Shown in pieces: positions 8,793 through 17,781 of a DNA stretch of 64,000 nt. Made by a program: the position numbers and the translations under genes. This DNA comes from Parachlamydia sp. AcF125. GTDB lineage: Bacteria; Chlamydiota; Chlamydiia; Chlamydiales; Parachlamydiaceae. Position 1 is the stretch's first letter. Every line of letters begins with the position of its first letter. The DNA lies in contig NZ_JAEMUD010000001.1 in NCBI RefSeq assembly GCF_018342475.1, forward strand, positions 248,001 through 312,000, in the 5' to 3' direction. Below the pieces are notes generated by a model that did not search any database, had not been told where the DNA came from, and saw only the letters and a program-made list of their open reading frames with translations.

Positions 8793-9944
8793 CTAACTCG
8801 CTTCAACTGCATATCCATACTGAATAGGCCAAGCTGGCAATTGGTTAGCTATGGCATATTCTGCTTTCAAGGCCCAATAAGGCTCTCTCAACAATTCTCT
8901 CCCGATAAACACTAAATCCGCGTTACCCTTAATTACAATCTGGTTGGCATAATGAGGTTCAGTAATCAGACCCACAGCGCCCGTTAAAATTTTAGCGTTT
9001 TCCCGCACTTGTCTTGCTAGCGGAACTTGGTAACCCCTTTTCAAAGGAATTTGAGCTTGGGGAACCATTCCACCTGAGGAAACATCTATTAAGTCTACCC
9101 CTACTTCTTGAAAACTTTTTGCCAAAACCACAGATTGGTGGATATCCCATCCCCCTTCTACCCAATCTGTTCCCGAAATTCTCACAAATAAAGGAAGATT
9201 CTCAGGCATTATTGCGCGCAACCTTTGGGCCACCTGCAAAGGTAAACGCATCCGATTTTCTAAGCTCCCTCCATATTGATCTGTGCGGTGGTTACTGAGA
9301 GGAGAGAGAAATTGGTGAAGCAAATATCCGTGCGCTGAGTGAATTTCGATGATCTTATATCCGGCTTTTAGAGCCCTTTTACAAGCACTCTCAAAAGAAT
9401 TTAAGATCTCTTGAATTCCTGCTTCATTTAGTTCTTCAGGCCATGGATCGGTTTCAATGAAGGGAAGGGGGCTGGGAGCCACTGTTTTCCATCCACCTTC
9501 GCAAGCTGTTTTTAGAAAATTCCCTCCTCTCCAGGGGACATCCCGACTCCCTTTTCTTCCCGAATGGGCTAACTGGATTGCAGGCACGGCCCCTTGGCTT
9601 TGAATAAATTCGACTAGGCGAGAATGTGGGCTGACGTGGTCGTCATGCCAAATCCCCATATCAAAAGGGGTGATCCTTCCCTTCTGTGTCACTGCGTTAG
9701 CTTCTACCATAACCAGAGAAACGCCTCCAGCTGCACGACTTCCCAAATGCACTAAGTGCCAATCATTTGGCATACCTTCTTTAGCACAATATTGACACAT
9801 GGGGGACATCGCAATTCGGTTTTTCAAAGTAATGCCTCGAATTTTCAAAGGGCTGAACAAATCTGTCCCTGAATGCTCTCGCTGAGGTGCGATTCTCTTG
9901 GGACGCTTAGGGGGAAAAGGTAGATGGCCCATTTCTTCTTTCAT
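8793..9944 (-). CDS. NADH:flavin oxidoreductase, old yellow enzyme family (YqjM/NamA-like)
   Basis: The 383-residue protein has the FMN-binding TIM-barrel features of the thermophilic-like OYE class. LFSPLKIRGITLKNRIAMSP begins the barrel and PMCQYCAKEG contains the Cys of YqjM-type enzymes. HSAHGYLLHQFLSP carries the substrate-binding His-x-x-His pattern, and YGGSLENRMR and VFIGRELLREP complete the fold. It reduces activated C=C bonds with NAD(P)H; the physiological substrate is unknown. About 27 residues precede the usual N-terminus (a basic, Pro-rich segment). An AAGGA site precedes the ATG. The gene is monocistronic. Confidence 0.92.
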   Translation of the reverse strand: MKEEMGHLPFPPKRPKRIAPQREHSGTDLFSPLKIRGITLKNRIAMSPMCQYCAKEGMPNDWHLVHLGSRAAGGVSLVMVEANAVTQKGRITPFDMGIWHDDHVSPHSRLVEFIQSQGAVPAIQLAHSGRKGSRDVPWRGGNFLKTACEGGWKTVAPSPLPFIETDPWPEELNEAGIQEILNSFESACKRALKAGYKIIEIHSAHGYLLHQFLSPLSNHRTDQYGGSLENRMRLPLQVAQRLRAIMPENLPLFVRISGTDWVEGGWDIHQSVVLAKSFQEVGVDLIDVSSGGMVPQAQIPLKRGYQVPLARQVRENAKILTGAVGLITEPHYANQIVIKGNADLVFIGRELLREPYWALKAEYAIANQLPAWPIQYGYAVEAS

Positions 9945-10269
9945 TTTTATCCTTTTTAAAGATCGATTTTCTTCTCACGCAGCAAATAGTGGGGTGGAAA
10001 GGAGAGAAGACTTTATAAACTCGAAAATACTCAACTCTGCTCCAAGCCTCTCCCCCTCCTATTGCCAAAAATAAAAAAATAAAACGAGTAAAATAAGTTT
10101 TTTTGTAAAAAACAAGCCTTCCTTATAAAAATTTGGACCAAATTCGAAGGAGTGGTTGTGCAATTCAATAAATAATTTCTCCTTGATTATTAGTTCTTTA
10201 ACCTGTTATTCTTGTTTAAAATTAAAAAATCTATTAAAATGATTATCACATTTTTAAAAGGGAGCACCC
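9945..10269. other. Divergent intergenic region, no gene seen
   Basis: This AT-rich stretch separates the divergent oxidoreductase and symporter genes and must hold both promoters. No clear -35/-10 pair could be chosen with confidence. The segment at 10238-10251 (AATGATTATCACAT) resembles half of a Fur-type palindrome but the match is too short to call. Confidence 0.4.
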
Positions 10270-11790
10270 ATGTCCAACCATTCATCCGACACATGGAACA
10301 AACAGTCGGGCTATATTTGGTCATTAATTGGTTCAGCTGTTGGATTTGCTAACGTTCTGGCCTTTAGTGCCCAAGTTTATAAAAACGGCGGAGGGGCATT
10401 TCTTATTCCTTATTTCATCGCGCTCCTTAGCCTTGGCGTTCCCATGTTGTTGCTCGAAGGTTTGGTTGGATATCAGTGGAAACTGCCTATTGTGAGTGCT
10501 TATGGAAAAGTGCTAGGTAAAAAAGGCAAGATGTTAGGCTGGCTTGCCATTTTGAGCTGCCTGACAATTGGGGGATTTTACATTGTTTTAACTGGTTATT
10601 CGGTTGCGTATACCTATTTTGCTGCAACTAACCAAATTCCAGAAGACTCCCAAACATTTTTTCTCCATTCTTTCTTAAAAGTCACCCCTTCCATCCGAGA
10701 AATGGGCTCTCTTTCCTGGACGATTTTGATTTCTACGCTGGCTGTTTGCGTGGCCACTTGGTTTGTACTAGTGAGAAATGTGAAAGATGGAATCGAAAAG
10801 ATTTGCACCTTATTTATGCCTTTAATGGCATGTATTATGGCTTTTTTGGCAGTGATCATGCTTTGCTTGCCTGGGGGGATGAACGGATTGCTTTTTTATT
10901 TAAAACCTGATTTTTCCAAATTACTCGATCCGACATTGTGGCGAGATGTTTTTGGCCAGCTTTTCTTCAGCCTTTCTTTAGGATTAGGCATTATTGTAGG
11001 TTACTCCCGTCATACCAGCCAAAATACAAATATTGCCACAGCTATGATTTGGGTTGCTCTGGGAGACTTTGCTGTTTCCTTTATCTCAGGATTGGCAATT
11101 TTTGCGTGCTTAGCGCATGTCAGTTATGTTCAACAAATTCCTTTTGATTCCATCCTCTCCACCGATTCAACTTTTGACATTGGGTTTATTCTATTCCCTA
11201 CCATGTTAAAGTTTTTTGGAGCCCCTTTCTCTACTATCATGGGAGTGATCTTCTTTGCCTGCATTTTTATCGCAGGGATTACAGGTGTGTTCTCTATCGT
11301 AGAAAGCATTGCCGGAAACGTTGAAGTAGAATTCGCCTTTACTCGCAAAAAAGCCGTAACGATGACCACCGCTATTTTAGGCCTATTTGGAGTGATATTC
11401 TGCATGGGCAATGGATCTCATATTATTAACGCGCTTGCGCCTATGGTATTAGGGATTAATATGTTAATTGGTGGATTGGCCTTAATTGCCACCTTCCAAT
11501 ATCGATCAAAAACCATCCGAGAAAATCCCCTATGGTATAAAGGCTCCCAATTGACGATATACGCCTATATGCTGCGCTACTTTGCCCCCTGTGTGCTAGC
11601 TTGCATTTTAGTGGGCAACTTGCTTCAAGAATTTGATGGATTTAATATAGATAAGGGGGTGCGATGGGGCTGGCTAGCAGGGGCTGTTTTCTTGTCCGCT
11701 TGCTTAGTTCTTTCAACCACATATGGCTGGTGCCTGCGACGCAAATCCCTCTTCAAAGCAAAGACGCCAGAAGCAGTGGGTTTCGAATAA
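10270..11790 (+). CDS. Sodium:amino-acid symporter of the neurotransmitter (NSS/SNF) family
   Basis: The 506-residue protein has about 12 hydrophobic segments. Its first membrane helix, IWSLIGSAVGFANVLAFSAQ, matches the unwound TM1 of LeuT-type NSS transporters that binds Na+ and substrate; the usual Gly-Asn-x-Trp-Arg-Phe-Pro is replaced by FANVLAFS, a notable divergence. Na+-driven uptake of an amino acid (tryptophan or tyrosine in known bacterial members) is the probable role, which fits an intracellular bacterium that depends on its host for amino acids. A GGGAG ribosome-binding site precedes the ATG. It is followed by a strong terminator, so it is probably transcribed alone. Confidence 0.9.
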   Translation: MSNHSSDTWNKQSGYIWSLIGSAVGFANVLAFSAQVYKNGGGAFLIPYFIALLSLGVPMLLLEGLVGYQWKLPIVSAYGKVLGKKGKMLGWLAILSCLTIGGFYIVLTGYSVAYTYFAATNQIPEDSQTFFLHSFLKVTPSIREMGSLSWTILISTLAVCVATWFVLVRNVKDGIEKICTLFMPLMACIMAFLAVIMLCLPGGMNGLLFYLKPDFSKLLDPTLWRDVFGQLFFSLSLGLGIIVGYSRHTSQNTNIATAMIWVALGDFAVSFISGLAIFACLAHVSYVQQIPFDSILSTDSTFDIGFILFPTMLKFFGAPFSTIMGVIFFACIFIAGITGVFSIVESIAGNVEVEFAFTRKKAVTMTTAILGLFGVIFCMGNGSHIINALAPMVLGINMLIGGLALIATFQYRSKTIRENPLWYKGSQLTIYAYMLRYFAPCVLACILVGNLLQEFDGFNIDKGVRWGWLAGAVFLSACLVLSTTYGWCLRRKSLFKAKTPEAVGFE

Positions 11791-11795
11791 TTTTA

Positions 11796-11822
11796 AGGAG
11801 GACGCCCCTCCTCCTTTTTTTA
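11796..11822 (+). terminator. Rho-independent terminator after the symporter gene
   Basis: AGGAGGA (11796-11802) pairs with TCCTCCT (11809-11815) around a CGCCCC loop, followed directly by a run of at least seven T. It begins six bases past the stop codon. Confidence 0.88.
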
Positions 11823-12026
11823 TTTCCCTACTTTTCAAATTCCCCCCTTTTCTATCTCCCCTCTTTGCAGAATTTTCTATCATTAAGCCGTTGTATTTAA
11901 ACGATTTAAAACTTTTTTAGCGCAATTTTTAAAAAAGAAGAATTTTTAATTCCCCTACTCGCCTTTGTTTTGACTCTTTTTTTCCAACCACATATACTTG
12001 CATGACTGAGTAAAAAAGGATGATTT

Positions 12027-13472
12027 ATGGATATTTCTAAGCCTCCAGGCGTTTTCGATATACTTCCCCGCGGCACAGAAGAGACTTGGCAGCTCTCTCA
12101 TTTGTGGACATTTGCCGAATCGGTTATTCGTAAACTGGCTGCCGAATACGGATTTGAGGAGGTTCGCACCCCCATCTTTGAACGCACCGAATTATTTAAA
12201 AGAGGCGTTGGAGAAAGTACCGATGTGGTTTCAAAGGAGATGTATACCTTTGAAGATAGAGGGGGAAGGTCGATCTCGTTACGGCCTGAAGGTACCGCTC
12301 CTGTCGTTAGAGCTTTTGTCGAAAATAGCATCCATCAAGAATCCCGCACGCACAAACTTTTTTACATCGGGCCCATGTTCCGCTATGAACGCTCGCAAGC
12401 AGGCCGCTATCGGCAACACCACCAGTTTGGAGTTGAAGTGATCGGTTGTGAGGCTCCTGAACAAGATGCAGAAGTGATCGACCTCCTTTATACCCTCTAT
12501 ACCCGTCTAGGGCTTTCCAATTTGCGAGTTTATATTAACTCTATTGGAACTCCAGCAACTCGCATTTCCTATAAAGAGGCTTTAAAAAGCTATCTAAAAG
12601 AGCATTTTGACGAGCTTTCTGCTGATAGCAAAACACGTTTTGAAGCCAACCCTTTACGTATTTTAGATTCGAAAGATCCGAATGATCAAAAAATTGTGGC
12701 CTCAGCACCCTCTATTCTCGATTTTTTAGATGGCCCCTCACGTGACCATTTCGAAACTGTTAAACAGCTTCTCACCCTGTTAAATGTCCCTTTTGAAGTT
12801 AATCACAACCTTGTTAGAGGCCTTGATTATTACAACAGGACAGTTTTCGAAATTGTTTCAGGGCAGCTGGGAGCCCAAAATAGCGTAGGCGGTGGCGGCC
12901 GTTACGATGGGTTGATTAAAACAATGGGAGGGCCAGATCTTCCCGCCCTTGGCTTTGGGACAGGGATCGAGCGAATCATTCAAACGATGTTAAAACAAGA
13001 AATCCCCCTTCCCCCCTCCTATCAACCTGCCTTATTCTTAATTCCCTTGGGTAAAGAAGCTGAAAGGATATGCTTTACCCTTGCACATGAACTGCGTCAA
13101 AAAGGGATCTCCACTCAAATGGATTTTTCCAGAAAAAAAATTGGAAAAGCCATGCAGCTTGCTAACCAACTTGGCGCTCGTTTTGTAGCGGTGGTAGGTG
13201 ATCAAGAGCTTCAAAAGAAAGAAGTCCAACTCAAGGAGATGGCGACTGGCCAATCTTATGTGGCTCCTCTATTTCATCTGAACCGTATTCTAGAAATCGA
13301 GACCAACACTTCCGACCTTTTAAAAATGTGGAACGAAATGCATGAGCCCTTTAAAGAGCCAGGAGAAGCAGAGTTCTTTTTCAAAAAAATTTCCCAATCC
13401 ATTGAACAAACGAAAAACCTCACTCAGCAACTTCAAAATGCCATGGAAGAGATTCAAGGCATTATTGAATAA
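12027..13472 (+). CDS. hisS: Histidyl-tRNA synthetase
   Basis: This class II aminoacyl-tRNA synthetase of 481 residues charges tRNA-His. Motif 1 lies around VRTPIFERTELFKRGVGEST. Motif 2 is seen as SLRPEGTAPVVRA and FYIGPMFRYERSQAGRYRQH, the histidine-specific block is LVRGLDYYNRTVFE, and motif 3 is ALGFGTGIERII. A C-terminal anticodon-binding domain begins near residue 330. The last ~40 residues form a predicted helical extension beyond the usual length of about 430-450. An AAAAAGGATG site precedes the ATG. aspS follows after 30 bp; the pair is adjacent in Chlamydia as well. Confidence 0.96.
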   Translation: MDISKPPGVFDILPRGTEETWQLSHLWTFAESVIRKLAAEYGFEEVRTPIFERTELFKRGVGESTDVVSKEMYTFEDRGGRSISLRPEGTAPVVRAFVENSIHQESRTHKLFYIGPMFRYERSQAGRYRQHHQFGVEVIGCEAPEQDAEVIDLLYTLYTRLGLSNLRVYINSIGTPATRISYKEALKSYLKEHFDELSADSKTRFEANPLRILDSKDPNDQKIVASAPSILDFLDGPSRDHFETVKQLLTLLNVPFEVNHNLVRGLDYYNRTVFEIVSGQLGAQNSVGGGGRYDGLIKTMGGPDLPALGFGTGIERIIQTMLKQEIPLPPSYQPALFLIPLGKEAERICFTLAHELRQKGISTQMDFSRKKIGKAMQLANQLGARFVAVVGDQELQKKEVQLKEMATGQSYVAPLFHLNRILEIETNTSDLLKMWNEMHEPFKEPGEAEFFFKKISQSIEQTKNLTQQLQNAMEEIQGIIE

Positions 13473-13502
13473 GGGAATTGCTCGCCGTTTTTCAGGAGAA
13501 AT

Positions 13503-15284
13503 ATGTTTAACTTTGTTAGAACTCACACCTGCGGAGCATTGCGCCAAGCAGATACTGGCACCTCTGTCATCTTATCAGGATGGGTTCACCGCTATCGAGA
13601 TCATGGAGGGCTCATCTTTATCGATCTTCGCGATCGCTATGGCTTAACCCAACTTGTATTCGATCCTAAGGCTAATGCAGCCGCCCACAGCACCAGTGAA
13701 AAATTACGCTCAGAATGGGTTATCGCTATTCAAGGACATGTTATCGAACGTACCGCTGAAATGAAAAATCCTAAATTAGCAACGGGAGACATTGAAGTGG
13801 TTGTTGAGCATATCGAGGTTTTATCTCCCGCTAAGACGCCTCCTTTTTCTATCTGTGACGCATCGGTTGAAGTACATGAAGAGCTGCGCTTAAAATATCG
13901 CTATTTAGATATTCGCAAAGGAGATGTAGCAGAAAAATTAATTACTAGGCATAAAGCCATGTTGGCTACGCGCAACTATCTTAGCCAAAAAGGGTTTGTT
14001 GAAATTTCCACCCCTATCTTGGGAAAATCCACTCCAGAAGGGGCAAGAGATTACCTCGTCCCCTCCCGCATTCACCCTGGAAATTTCTATGCCCTACCCC
14101 AATCTCCGCAGATCTTTAAACAATTGTTAATGGTCGCAGGCATGGACCGGTACTTTCAAATTGCAACTTGCTTCCGAGACGAAGACCTGCGTGCTGATAG
14201 GCAGCCTGAATTTACGCAAATTGATCTTGAAATGAGCTTCGCTACTCCCGGCGTGCTGATTCCCCTTGTTGAAGGGCTTGTCCAAATGTTATTTAAAGAA
14301 TGTTGCTCAATTGAAATCCCTTCCTCTTTTGAAACGCTTTCCCACACAGTGTGTATGGAAAAATATGGCTGTGATAGGCCGGATACACGTTTTGAAATGC
14401 CCCTTTCCACCCTTGACGATATTGTGGCAAACTCCACCTTTTCTATCTTTCTAGACCAGCTTCGCGAAGGGGGAACAGTCAAAGGCCTTTGCGTCAAAGG
14501 TGGCTCAGATATCACGCGTAAAGGCATTGAAACTTACACAGAATTTGTAAGTCGATTTGAAATCAATGGCCTAGCTTGGATGAAAATGCAAGAAGGCGCC
14601 TTGGCTTCTAATATTGTGAAATTTTTCTCACCTGAGCAACAGCAACAGCTTATCGAACGTCTCCAAGTGGAAAATGGGGATTTAATTTTCATGGTGGCAG
14701 ACCAAAAGTCGAACGTTAACCAAGCTCTCGATCATTTGCGCCGACGCCTTGCAAAGGACCGCCATTTGATTCCTCCTCATACTTACCGCTTCCTGTGGGT
14801 GAGAGATTTTCCCTTATTTAAATGGAATCCAGATGAGCAACGCTTGGAAAGCGAACATCACCCTTTCACTTCTCCCCTTCCTGAAGATTTACATTTGCTA
14901 GATACGAATCCTTTACAAATGCGTTCGTCAGGTTATGACCTGGTTTTAAATGGATATGAAATTGGAGGAGGCTCTCAGCGTATCCACAACAGCGAGCTTC
15001 AGCAGAAAATCTTTGAAAAGCTCAAATTTACTCCAGAAGAGCTTAAGCACAAATTTGGATTTTTTCTGGAAGCTTTGAGTTTTGGAACACCCCCTCACTT
15101 AGGGCTGGCGCTTGGATTAGATCGTTTAATCATGTTACTCACCGATACAGATAATATACGGGATGTGATTGCTTTTCCAAAAACCCAAAAAGGCAGTGAT
15201 CTTATGCTTGAGTGCCCTTCTGGTGTCCCAAAAAAGCAGCTGCATGAATTAAGAATTTCTGTAGAGGCGGAAAAGCAATGTTGA
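13503..15284 (+). CDS. aspS: Aspartyl-tRNA synthetase
   Basis: This bacterial-type AspRS of 593 residues has an N-terminal OB-fold anticodon-binding domain (about 1-105). The class II catalytic core includes STPEGARDYLVPSR, FALPQSPQIFKQLLM-type motif 2 surroundings (YALPQSPQIFKQLLM), and CFRDEDLRADRQPEFTQIDL. The bacterial GAD insertion lies at about 290-420, and motif 3 is HLGLALGLDRLIMLL. A CAGGAG site lies just before the ATG. It is co-oriented with hisS and probably co-transcribed with it. Many bacteria with this enzyme type also charge tRNA-Asn; whether this one does depends on the presence of gatCAB, which is not in the window. Confidence 0.97.
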   Translation: MFNFVRTHTCGALRQADTGTSVILSGWVHRYRDHGGLIFIDLRDRYGLTQLVFDPKANAAAHSTSEKLRSEWVIAIQGHVIERTAEMKNPKLATGDIEVVVEHIEVLSPAKTPPFSICDASVEVHEELRLKYRYLDIRKGDVAEKLITRHKAMLATRNYLSQKGFVEISTPILGKSTPEGARDYLVPSRIHPGNFYALPQSPQIFKQLLMVAGMDRYFQIATCFRDEDLRADRQPEFTQIDLEMSFATPGVLIPLVEGLVQMLFKECCSIEIPSSFETLSHTVCMEKYGCDRPDTRFEMPLSTLDDIVANSTFSIFLDQLREGGTVKGLCVKGGSDITRKGIETYTEFVSRFEINGLAWMKMQEGALASNIVKFFSPEQQQQLIERLQVENGDLIFMVADQKSNVNQALDHLRRRLAKDRHLIPPHTYRFLWVRDFPLFKWNPDEQRLESEHHPFTSPLPEDLHLLDTNPLQMRSSGYDLVLNGYEIGGGSQRIHNSELQQKIFEKLKFTPEELKHKFGFFLEALSFGTPPHLGLALGLDRLIMLLTDTDNIRDVIAFPKTQKGSDLMLECPSGVPKKQLHELRISVEAEKQC

Positions 15285-15360
15285 TTTTTTTGACAGAATT
15301 TAGCCAATCCCCTAAAGTACAGGTTTGATTTTATTTCCAATTAAGAGGAGAAATTTATTT

Positions 15361-16146
15361 ATGATTACGAAAAGTCGCATATGGGCTCTTGTTACTCTAT
15401 CAACCCTACTTTTTCAAGCTAGCGCTCTTTTTTCTGCCGATCAAGCAACAACCCAACAGGAACCTAATAAACCTGCCCAAACAGCTCCTCAAGAAATTGA
15501 CATCGTAAAACTTTCTGAAGCTTTCGGTAACTTTATTGGACGTAATTTGAATGCACCAGGTATTAAATTCGATCTTGAAAGCATCATCAAAGGGATGAGG
15601 GAGGGAGCTGCCAACAAGCCTTCTCCGTTGACCGATCAAGAATACGAAACCATGATGACTCAGCTACAAGCTAGGGCTTTTACAGAGCTTGCCAATGAAA
15701 ACTTAAAGGCAGCCAACCAGTTTTTAAAAGATAATCTCAAGACACCGAAACTTGTTGAAATCGAGCCAGGCAAACTCCAGTACGTCATCGTAGAGGTTGG
15801 ACATGAACCAGCCGTGACAGAACACGCATCCCCTCTTGTTAAATATACCGGGAAATATCTAGACGGCTCAGTTTTTGGAAGCTCTGATGATACGGGAGGC
15901 CCTGTCACAGTGCCTTTAGATCAAACAATCCCAGGCTTTAGCAAAGGGATTTTAGGAATGAAAGAAGGGGAAAAACGCAAACTTTTTGTACACCCTGATT
16001 TAGGTTATGGCACCTCAGGGCACCTTCCTCCAAATTCTCTCCTCATCTTTGATGTAGAGGTGATTAAAGCAGATAATAGCGCCGAAGATAAATCGAAGCC
16101 TTTGCCTGATTTTTCTGAGGAAAATTCCCAAAAAACTTCTCGTTAA
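15361..16146 (+). CDS. mip: Mip-like FKBP-type peptidyl-prolyl isomerase
   Basis: This exported 261-residue isomerase has a signal peptide (about 1-27), an N-terminal helical dimerisation part of the FkpA/Mip type (about 40-135), and a C-terminal FKBP domain (about 150-245). The FKBP domain shows VKYTGKYLDGSVFGSS, IPGFSKGILGMKEGEKRKLF and PDLGYGTSG. The ATG at 15361 was chosen, since AAGAGGAG lies 12 bp before it; an upstream in-frame start at 15325 would place a charged segment before the signal peptide. Mip proteins are surface or periplasmic virulence-linked chaperones in Chlamydia and Legionella. The order aspS-mip-spoU-trxA is the Chlamydia order. Confidence 0.92.
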   Translation: MITKSRIWALVTLSTLLFQASALFSADQATTQQEPNKPAQTAPQEIDIVKLSEAFGNFIGRNLNAPGIKFDLESIIKGMREGAANKPSPLTDQEYETMMTQLQARAFTELANENLKAANQFLKDNLKTPKLVEIEPGKLQYVIVEVGHEPAVTEHASPLVKYTGKYLDGSVFGSSDDTGGPVTVPLDQTIPGFSKGILGMKEGEKRKLFVHPDLGYGTSGHLPPNSLLIFDVEVIKADNSAEDKSKPLPDFSEENSQKTSR

Positions 16147-16160
16147 ATTTTACTTATTTT

Positions 16161-16192
16161 GCAAGGCAGCTGTGAATAGATAGCGGCCTTGC
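16161..16192 (+). terminator. Hairpin after mip, possible weak terminator
   Basis: GCAAGGC (16161-16167) pairs with GCCTTGC (16186-16192) around an 18-nt loop, followed by ACTTTT. The T tail is short, so read-through into the next gene is likely. Confidence 0.4.
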
Positions 16193-16212
16193 ACTTTTCA
16201 AGGTTTCCTTTC

Positions 16213-16665
16213 GTGACTGTTGTTCTCTACCAGCCTCAGATTCCCCAAAATACGGGTAATATTGTCCGCACTTGTGCCGTAACAGGAAAAAATCTGATCT
16301 TGATTGCTCCTCTCGGTTTCTCGGTGACTGATCGTTGGCTAAAACGGGCCGGGTTGGATTATTGGGAAGGGGTAAATGTCCAAATTTTGGATAACCTCGA
16401 AGAATTGCTCGCTCAAACCAAACAGAATTTCTATTTTTTTTCTAGTCATGCCCGAATACCCTATACAGAAGTCAGCTACCATTTTCAAGATCTTCTAATC
16501 TTTGGCGCAGAAACCCATGGCCTTCCCTCCTCTATTACCCAAAAATGGCCGGAACGGTGTGTAAAAATTCCCATGATTTCGGGAGTGCGGTGCTTAAATT
16601 TAGCTACCTCGGTGGGGATTGGAGTGTATGAAGCGTGGCGACAACAAGGCTTTAAAAAAGAATAA
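16213..16665 (+). CDS. trmL: tRNA (cytidine/uridine-34 2'-O)-methyltransferase, SpoU family
   Basis: This SPOUT methyltransferase of 150 residues has the three family motifs: YQPQIPQNTGNIVRTCAVTG at the N-terminus, LLIFGAETHGLP in the middle, and IPMISGVRCLNLATSVGIGV at the C-terminus, which form the trefoil knot and AdoMet site. The short length and NTGNI motif fit TrmL, which methylates the wobble-base ribose of tRNA-Leu. I chose the GTG at 16213 because it gives the usual N-terminus and has AAGG about nine bases upstream; an open frame extends to a TTG at 16189. Chlamydia has spoU in the same place between mip and trxA. Confidence 0.9.
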   Translation: MTVVLYQPQIPQNTGNIVRTCAVTGKNLILIAPLGFSVTDRWLKRAGLDYWEGVNVQILDNLEELLAQTKQNFYFFSSHARIPYTEVSYHFQDLLIFGAETHGLPSSITQKWPERCVKIPMISGVRCLNLATSVGIGVYEAWRQQGFKKE

Positions 16666-16695
16666 CCTCTTTTGAGATAATCCATTCAAAAGAGG
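16666..16695. terminator. Hairpin between convergent trmL and trxA
   Basis: A perfect 10-bp stem (CCTCTTTTGA 16666-16675 with TCAAAAGAGG 16686-16695) has a 10-nt loop. On the minus strand it is followed by TTATTCTTTTTT, so it should terminate trxA; on the plus strand the tail is poor. Confidence 0.75.
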
Positions 16696-16703
16696 CGAAT
16701 TTG

Positions 16704-17024
16704 TTACAATGCAGCTGTAATTAACTGCCTCAATGCATCGATGTCTTTTAAACCTACAATTCGGCGAACTTCCTCCCCATCTTTAAAGAGAATGATGGTA
16801 GGAATTGAGGTCACTTGAAACTGAGCGGTCGTCTCTTGGGCACTTTCAATATCCAGCTTCGCAATTGTAGCTTTTCCATCCATCTCTGCAGCAAGCTGCT
16901 CAATGACTGGGGCAATCATACGGCAAGGGCCACACCAATCTGCATAAAAATCCACTAAGGTCACTCCCTTAGCAATCGTTTCTCGAAAATTTTTATCGTT
17001 CAAATATTTTAATTGCTCAGCCAT
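16704..17024 (-). CDS. trxA: Thioredoxin
   Basis: This is a 106-residue thioredoxin with the active site WCGPCR (about residues 30-35) in FYADWCGPCRMIAPV and the cis-proline loop SIPTIILFKDG. It donates electrons to disulphide substrates in the cytosol, such as ribonucleotide reductase. An AGGA lies upstream of the ATG. It converges on trmL and has its own terminator hairpin. Confidence 0.96.
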   Translation of the reverse strand: MAEQLKYLNDKNFRETIAKGVTLVDFYADWCGPCRMIAPVIEQLAAEMDGKATIAKLDIESAQETTAQFQVTSIPTIILFKDGEEVRRIVGLKDIDALRQLITAAL

Positions 17025-17781
17025 ATTTTCCTCTTATTTTAGTGAATGAGAAAATCCGAATAAGTCGGCGCGTCTTTTACTTATTTCCTATTGTCGCATA
17101 TCTGTTCCTTTTCTTCCATGGATTTCCTCTTCTAGGAGACAGCATAAACATCCCTAAATAAAGCTAAACCTATCAATAAACCTAACTTACACGCAACTCT
17201 TACTGCTAAACATCCCTCTAAGGCAGCTAGCTGTTTACGCCAACATGAGGATAAAACCCCTATCCATGAAAAACACAAGCCTGCCAAAGCATCAAGGATA
17301 TCTACGCTACGTTAGGTAGGAGGGCGAAGCGGGGATTTTCAGGGAGAAGAGGTAGGCTTAAAAGCTGGAATCCTTTTGCACAAGCCTACAGGCTGACGAA
17401 ATTGAGGATGTTTTAGCTCCTAAATTAAACCCATTTAAACCTCTCCTAAAAGAAAGCAGCAGGTCGCTCCTTAGGCTGCTCCTCAAGGGAGGTGAAAGAT
17501 AGATTGGCGTTTCTGTTCTTTTACTCCTCTCGCTTAAACTCAACAGTTTCTGTGGGGGCTCTTTTGAATCTTTTGAGCCCTTTAAAAAATTAGCAAGCTT
17601 CATCAAAGAGCCTTAAAAGAAGTTTTTTTTGAAATGTAGCTTTCATCTTTATTAAATCTTTAAGTTAGCTTGTTAGATTTTTATAGAACGTAAATATGGG
17701 TCATCATGGGGTGCTAGCATTAATCTAAATGCTAGAAAATAATGATCTCTTTTCTAACATGTTATTAGACTTTGGACACGC
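17025..17781. other. Gene-free stretch upstream of trxA and the phosphatase gene
   Basis: About 750 bp separates divergent genes. An 82-codon minus-strand frame (17358-17606) is open but has a Ser/Leu/Lys composition and no ribosome-binding site, so it was not accepted. The stretch contains promoters for both neighbours but none was resolved; the rest looks like decayed DNA. Confidence 0.4.

Noticed and set aside
17358-17606. 82-codon minus-strand frame
   Set aside because: Ser/Lys/Leu-rich composition without domain features, no ribosome-binding site, and it lies in a stretch that looks decayed.
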